Below are positions 7,255 to 11,724 of a stretch of 11,724 bases of DNA, in pieces. Position 1 is the first letter of the stretch. Each line of letters starts with the position of its first letter. Position numbers and translations under genes: made by a program. Source of the DNA: Haplosporangium gracile (taxonomy: Eukaryota > Mortierellomycota > Mortierellomycetes > Mortierellales > Mortierellaceae). The stretch lies in NCBI GenBank assembly GCA_015499985.1, contig JAAAUF010001129.1, forward strand, positions 1-11,724, written 5' to 3'. The notes below the pieces were generated by a model, which did no database searches, was not told the origin of the DNA, and was given only the letters and a program-made list of their open reading frames with translations.

Positions 7255-7366
7255 GAGGATAAAAGAAACGTTGCTCCCATTTTACAAAATAAACCACAAC
7301 ACTCATTCCAACTCTCAGGTTCCAACCCTTAAGTCCTAACCACCAAGTCTCAACCCTCAAGCTACA

Positions 7367-8098
7367 ATGCCCAAGCACCAAATCCACAGCTCTATCAAGT
7401 CGCAAGCTCGCAAGTTGCAAGCCGACACCCAAAAGTTGAACGCCCACACACTCGAGTTGAAAAACCACACCCACGAGTGGGAAGATCGCATCCTCGATCG
7501 CATTATAGAGAGAGTCCACAAACTTCGTGTTCCCAAGCCAGTATTCCGCAGCCTGTACGTCCTAGATCTGTGCAAGGATCTACCTAAGAGTACGGTCAGG
7601 AACGTAGGGGGCCATAACTATACAATGTCCCAAGTCAACTCTACGCACTGGACGCCATATCTTCAAGCCGAGCAACAAGTCCCCATTTATCTCGACGGCC
7701 GCGGATTTACCGATCGGCTTTCACTCAGGAGTCACAAGGTCACTGTCAAAGTGGAATATCGTTACGAAGAAACCAAGGATCTTGTCGTGGTTGTCTGGAA
7801 TGACGAGGATAAACCCAACATCTCTCATTTTATGGGGGAGATTAAACAGCGTTTTGTGCCTCCTCTTTTGATGCACAAGGCGACTGTAGAAGGGTATATG
7901 AGTCGCTGTTGTTTTCAAGAGAGTCATCGTATATTTTCTACGAGGGATCGTGTTGTGAGTTGTTCTCGTCCCGATTCAAATGATTTGGATGTAGAGAAGG
8001 TGTTTGGTTTTGTAGTTAAGATTGACGATCCGATGGACGGGAACGAGGATGACGAGTTTGCCTTTTTTGAAGCCCACTACGACAATGACGATTATTAG
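7367..8098 (+). CDS. Hypothetical protein, 243 aa, N-terminal coiled coil and acidic C terminus
   Basis: An intronless ORF; the ATG follows a CA/CT-rich leader (AAGCTACAATG) of the fungal type. Residues about 8-50 are rich in Lys, Gln, Leu and His with a heptad-like pattern (KLQADTQKLNAHTLELKNH), suggesting a coiled coil. The middle contains alternating hydrophobic strands (VTVKVEYRYEETKDLVVVVW), so a globular domain is likely. The C terminus is strongly acidic (about the last 20 residues, ending in Tyr). No signal peptide or membrane segment is seen. It stands alone between the minisatellite and an interval with no clear gene. I recognise no family or catalytic motif. Confidence 0.65.
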   Translation: MPKHQIHSSIKSQARKLQADTQKLNAHTLELKNHTHEWEDRILDRIIERVHKLRVPKPVFRSLYVLDLCKDLPKSTVRNVGGHNYTMSQVNSTHWTPYLQAEQQVPIYLDGRGFTDRLSLRSHKVTVKVEYRYEETKDLVVVVWNDEDKPNISHFMGEIKQRFVPPLLMHKATVEGYMSRCCFQESHRIFSTRDRVVSCSRPDSNDLDVEKVFGFVVKIDDPMDGNEDDEFAFFEAHYDNDDY

Positions 8099-8488
8099 TT
8101 ATAATATAAGCACTGTTGTTGGATTTGTTCAAAGTGTTCAATGAAGGTTTCATCCCTCACATCCTTTCTGTATCCCCCATCTTTTGTTTTTGCATTTTTG
8201 TCTTTCATCCACTCGTTCCATCTTTCACTGAACAGTTTAATGTTGCATGCCACTTCTAGAAAGACACAAATACATTAACTCCACTCCCGAGAACCAATCA
8301 AAGCAGCGAAAGGACGCACACCAACAGGAAAGTACACGGCTATCGTTCGCATTAATATTCTCGTTATCATATTGTTATTTTCATATCTTCAACAATGGCT
8401 GGTCAGGTTAGGAAGGGACTCGGGACATGTTTTGGTTTACGTCTCAGAGTAACTCTGCAGACTTTTGGATGTCGTTGTGGTATCCACC
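8099..8488. other. Intergenic interval, no secure gene
   Basis: AT- and CT-rich sequence after the stop at 8098, resembling a 3' region followed by a fungal promoter. An ATG in a CAACAATGG context at 8395 opens a 40-aa frame to TAG 8515-8517 without further support. It could be the true start of the weak gene candidate just downstream. Confidence 0.4.
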
Positions 8489-8744
8489 ATGTCTGCAGGG
8501 TCGCTGTTGTCTATTAGTGCCCGTTCTATCATTGAGTACCCCAAACCCTGGCTCTTGAGGCACGCTCCGTATTTGGTGTAAGACGACCTTACAGCAGCCG
8601 CCTTTTACGCCAGCTATTGTCTTGAGTCCCAGGGGCTCCTTAATATTTCCCGCTGTGAAAGCCTTCGTGACCTTTGAGATCGGGATGCGCCAGAATGTGG
8701 ACTGTTTTTCTCTTGGGCTGACCAATCGTTGTTGGGGCGAGTGA
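8489..8744 (+). CDS. Weak candidate two-exon small gene
   Basis: Model: exon 8489-8577, intron 8578-8632 (55 nt, GTAAGA donor, CCCAG acceptor), exon 8633-8744, giving 66 aa. The ATG has an ACCATG context, phases match and both exons read coding-like (MSAGSLLSISARS; FPAVKAFVTFEIG). The intron lacks a convincing branch point. A TTG-initiated minus-strand frame (8444-8725) overlaps and cannot be excluded. No family is recognised. Confidence 0.2.
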
Positions 8745-9650
8745 AGAGGGCAAAGTGGTATTACCCCAACTGGTGTTGGTGCAACGACTGTAGTGACTCT
8801 CTCGGACCACTGACCTTTTATTTTTTTCTTTTCAACTTGTTTGCTCTCAAAGAGCAGTATATCAAGGAGCCGGCTGACTATCAGTCAGTGCAAAAAGGAA
8901 AGTACGCAACTTTCGCATGCGATCACATTGTTACTTGCCGTATCGTACTTTCATTACTTCAATAATAAGTTATTAATACATACTCATTATTTCTACACCG
9001 AAACCCTTTAAGTCATAGTAAATAATTAAAACATACCGACCAACCTACATTATAAGGTGAGTGGTCGCGTCTAACTGAATTCAGATACCTAACCCCTTAA
9101 ACAACAATAAAATTTTTACAAGTGAACAAAAGCGTCGACAACGCGACATCGAATTCCTGCTGAAGCAAGGATTGAAAGAGCCGACATCGAAGGATCAAAA
9201 AGCAACGTCGCTATGAACGCTTGACTGCTACAAGCCAGTTGTCTCTGTTGAAATAGTTAGCGAAACAATAATAAGTGGAATGTCAGTAGTAGAGCAGCAG
9301 TTAGTAAAGCTACACAGCAAGATGACAGATGGCAAAGCAAAGGGTCAACATGAACCCTCGACTTTTTCCTTAGTTCCCTTGAAATTTTCCTTGTGCAACC
9401 ATGATCAATATCAAATGACTATTATCAACAGAGCATACATCAATCATGCACTTTTCCCTCGATCTAAAAATAGTGCACTACATTCAGATGCTGTGGATGG
9501 ACGGCCAAATGTTGGAGTAGAAAGCCAAAATTTTGTTTCTTTCACTCCAACTCTTTTTCCATCCCAACCATTCCCCTCATTTTCGCTTTTCTACACAAAC
9601 CCACCGTTTCCTTTATCATCTACATACAAGACATTCATCCGGAGACAACA
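8745..9650. other. Gene-poor interval with one coding-like fragment and the promoter of the last gene
   Basis: AT-rich DNA with no gene I can support. At 9118-9216 a short frame ending in TGA reads as a polar, helix-prone peptide (QKRRQRDIEFLLKQGLKEP) and may be an exon remnant. The ORF at 9280-9678 covers a pyrimidine-rich promoter and leader and does not read as protein. Bases about 9530-9650 are the CT-rich leader of the gene starting at 9651. Confidence 0.4.
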
Positions 9651-11724
9651 ATGGAGCTCACTCAATCTTTTCGCTTGATTAGGAGCATGGATATTGAGGA
9701 AATCCCTTGCGAGCATATCGATGGACATTATGTCGTCTACTGGGAGGACATCGAACAAGTCTTTCCTGGGGTCAAACACGTCAAGAACGGCAAAGTCACT
9801 GTTACTATGATGAGGGATCTGAATCGGAAAAGGTAACCCAAAAGAACGCCAAAGTACATGTTCGAGACAGGACAACGAAGTATAGTCATACTGAGACTAT
9901 ACTTGCATTACTCTAGAATCGTGCCTCACTGCATCAAACACCACGCAGGTGTAATCCTGGACGTTGTTTTGTCCCCTGCTGCCGATCATGTTCATGTCGA
10001 CTCGCCGATGGCAACTCCTGCCAATAGCCAAGATGACACCTCCGCCAACCTTCCCGCGAATCTTCCTGCCAATCCCCCTGCCATTCCTTGCACCATTGCT
10101 CCCGCCGATGCTCCTACCAATGCTCCCACCGATGCGTTAAACACCAGTCCTGCTCCCATTCCTTCCACCGTTTCTCCTGCTGATGCTCCTGCTGATACTC
10201 CCACCAATCCTTCCGGCGATGCTCCCGCCAATCTTCATCCGCTAACCGATGCAGCAATCGATGTTCCTACCAGTGCTCCCGCCAATGCTTCAACCAATCC
10301 TGCCGCCGATGCCCCCGCCAATGCTCCTGCCAATCCCACCAATGCTCCTGCCAGTCATCCCGCCAATGCTCCAACCCATGCTCCAAACCATGCTTCAACC
10401 GATGCTCGAGCCGATGATCCAGCCGATAGTCAAAGCGACAGTCGAGAGGACAGTCAAACGGGCATTTGCCATCCTGATGCCACCGTTGATGCGCTCCACA
10501 CCAACCCTCCATCAAACTCGTCCGCTAAAGAACCCGGGACGAGCTCGCTCATGGCACTTGCTGATTCGGTTTCTAACCTTGCCATAGCCACGAGGACTTC
10601 CGATGACCACTCGTTGACCAAACAATACCAAGGATTCCAGAGTGCAGTCATTCACAAGCTGGATGCACTCCACGATCAGGGGGCTACAACTCAACAGATT
10701 GTCCGGAAGGTTTTGGACGAGCAAAAACAGATGAACGACCGTTTGATCTTGATCCAAAGCAAGACCGAGGCTATCTTAAACCAGCAATTGGAGCTTGCAG
10801 AGTATCCGATCCCTCGGTTGTTTATTGTGCTCCCAGAAGAAGTGACCCAGTACGATCCTAGCAACTGGTTCAGGACCAAGTTTCGACTGTATTTCATTTG
10901 TGAATGCGGCAAGCATACCGAGCCCAGTAACAGCAAGGTACTGCACTATATCAGCCAATGCCATATCCGATCTGGTTCCTTCCATGTAAGGGAGACGGTC
11001 TACATTAAAAGTAGCACGGCTCCCGCTAAAATAGCTCTCTTACCTCGTTAAATTTTATTACCGCTAATGCTGATCGTTGTTTTGATTATTCACCAGGTGC
11101 CACATCAACTCCACCTGGCAAAACACGAGGGATATATCATCCGTGAGCCAACCGAGTTCTTCAAGAGATATGGTCCGTTTCTTTTGCTGATGCTTGAGCT
11201 GATCAAGTTCGGCACAAGTGTCGCTGGTCATGTTGTGCCTACCTTGGCTAGTCTCAAGGTTGTTGAGCTAGCTGACTCTGTCCAACAGTCTGCCGAGAGA
11301 GTGGCGGCCAAGATCGATTACTCGCTCGCATGTATCGATAAGCAGTTGGAAAAAGTTCAAGCATCATCTCCAGGGGATTTCATCAGCACTGAGCATCAAG
11401 CAGCAATGTCGCAACAAGATCTGACCAACTACTTGAGCAATGTCGAGGGTCTAGAAGGTGTCGAGTTACGCCAGTTGGGATCATTCTTGAAGACATCGGG
11501 GGAGGAGAATCTTCTCGGGAACCTTTATCGAATGACTACGTCGGATGGCCACGTCAAATGGGTATGCCGCGACCACTACCGAGCCGGTTACCAAGAGAAG
11601 CACGTCCAGAAGCTTCGTGATGTGGTCAAGCTAGCGCAAGGAGAATTTGATGAGCAACTGGGAAAGATCACTATAACTCTGAGGTCCAGTTTTGCCGCCG
11701 CCGAGTTTTATAGTGCCGTCATCA
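9651..11724 (+). CDS. Large multidomain protein of an unnamed Mortierellaceae-type family, 3' partial
   Basis: Three exons: 9651-9832, 9917-10985 and 11097 to the window end. The introns are 84 nt (GTAACC...CTCTAG) and 111 nt (GTAAGG...CACCAG, CTAAT branch element near 11064), both phase-consistent, giving at least 626 residues. Residues 1 to about 85 are a header domain with YWEDIEQVFPGVKHVKNG, ending in a conserved HHAGVILDVV across the first junction. Residues about 92-242 are an Ala/Pro/Asn/Asp/Thr-rich stalk. Residues about 312-357 are a coiled coil (VRKVLDEQKQMNDRLILIQ). PRLFIVLPEE, FRLYFICECGKHTE, HLAKHEGY, PTEFFKRYGPF and TSDGHVKWVCRDHYR follow. I recall this motif series from large, often leucine-rich-repeat-ended proteins expanded in Mortierella relatives, but I know no proven function. 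The C terminus lies outside the window. An NLR-like receptor role is speculative. Confidence 0.75.
10008..10455 (+). repeat. 12-bp coding minisatellite (Asn/Asp-Ala-Pro-Ala/Thr)
   Basis: Units close to AATGCTCCTGCC or GATGCTCCCGCC repeat in frame, encoding N/D-A-P-A/T tetrads. From about 10395 the units decay (GATGCTCGAGCC, GATGATCCAGCC, GATAGTCAAAGC), giving an acidic, Ser-rich end. Because the unit is 12 bp, changes in copy number keep the frame and would only lengthen or shorten the stalk. Confidence 0.8.

Noticed and set aside
6638..7519. Long minus-strand ORF (293 aa) with recurring AIHA/PFMH/RHSC peptides
   Set aside because: It is the reverse complement of the 37-bp repeat, which lacks stops on that strand. 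Because 37 is not a multiple of 3 the same core appears in rotating frames, and a second minus frame (6622-7170) is open too. It also overlaps the start of the gene at 7367.
9054..9085. Possible 28-nt mini-intron (GTGAGT, CTAAC, TTCAG)
   Set aside because: All three splice elements are present, but the span is too short for normal splicing and no coding sequence flanks it.
9280..9678. Plus-strand 132-aa ORF
   Set aside because: It covers a pyrimidine-rich promoter/leader, giving artificial Pro/Phe/Ser runs, and it overlaps the ATG of the well-supported gene at 9651 in another frame.
9858..9916. ATG at 9858 as the start of the long ORF to 11051
   Set aside because: This segment lies in the first intron. 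Joining 9832 to 9917 keeps the frame and restores a conserved-looking motif run, while the ORF start would drop the header domain.

Overview
The window looks like nuclear DNA of a filamentous fungus, most likely an early-diverging one of the Mortierella type (Mortierellomycota). The evidence is short spliceosomal introns (about 75 to 111 nt, several with CTAAC-like branch points), pyrimidine- or CA-rich leaders before start codons, two Crinkler (CRN) type genes, and a 3'-truncated gene from a family I recall as expanded and unnamed in Mortierellaceae. The taxonomic call rests on recall and gene style, not on a database search. No rRNA, tRNA, CRISPR array or intact transposon is visible.

Layout. 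Bases 1-3130 hold small genes, several with TATA boxes close to their ATG: the 3' part of a C2H2/zinc-ribbon protein (45-755), a small secreted protein (896-1114), two tentative short spliced genes in tail-to-tail orientation (1276-1563 plus, 1615-1918 minus), and an intronless orphan (2676-3128). Bases 3215-6549 are the core of the window: two divergently transcribed Crinkler genes sharing a 378-bp promoter region. Their first exons form a 296-bp inverted repeat that is identical by eye, while their second exons encode strongly diverged PD-(D/E)XK-type nuclease domains. The plus-strand copy keeps the D...ExK residues. In the minus-strand copy the aligned positions are P, G and A.

Bases 6716-7254 are a 37-bp-period minisatellite between the second Crinkler gene and an orphan gene with a coiled-coil N terminus (7367-8098). 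Bases 8099-9650 hold no secure gene, only a weak two-exon candidate and a coding-like fragment. From 9651 to the window end runs a three-exon gene: a small header domain, a long stalk encoded by 12-bp repeats, a coiled coil, and a conserved region with PRLFIVLP and DGHVKW motifs, cut off by the window edge.

How the parts may work together. The Crinkler pair is the best candidate for a new system: an apparently active nuclease effector and an apparently catalytically dead paralogue, sharing the same ubiquitin-like head and probably the same promoter. One inference is that the dead copy acts as a partner, decoy or regulator of the active one. Neofunctionalisation or plain decay are alternatives. 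Nothing in the sequence proves functional interaction.
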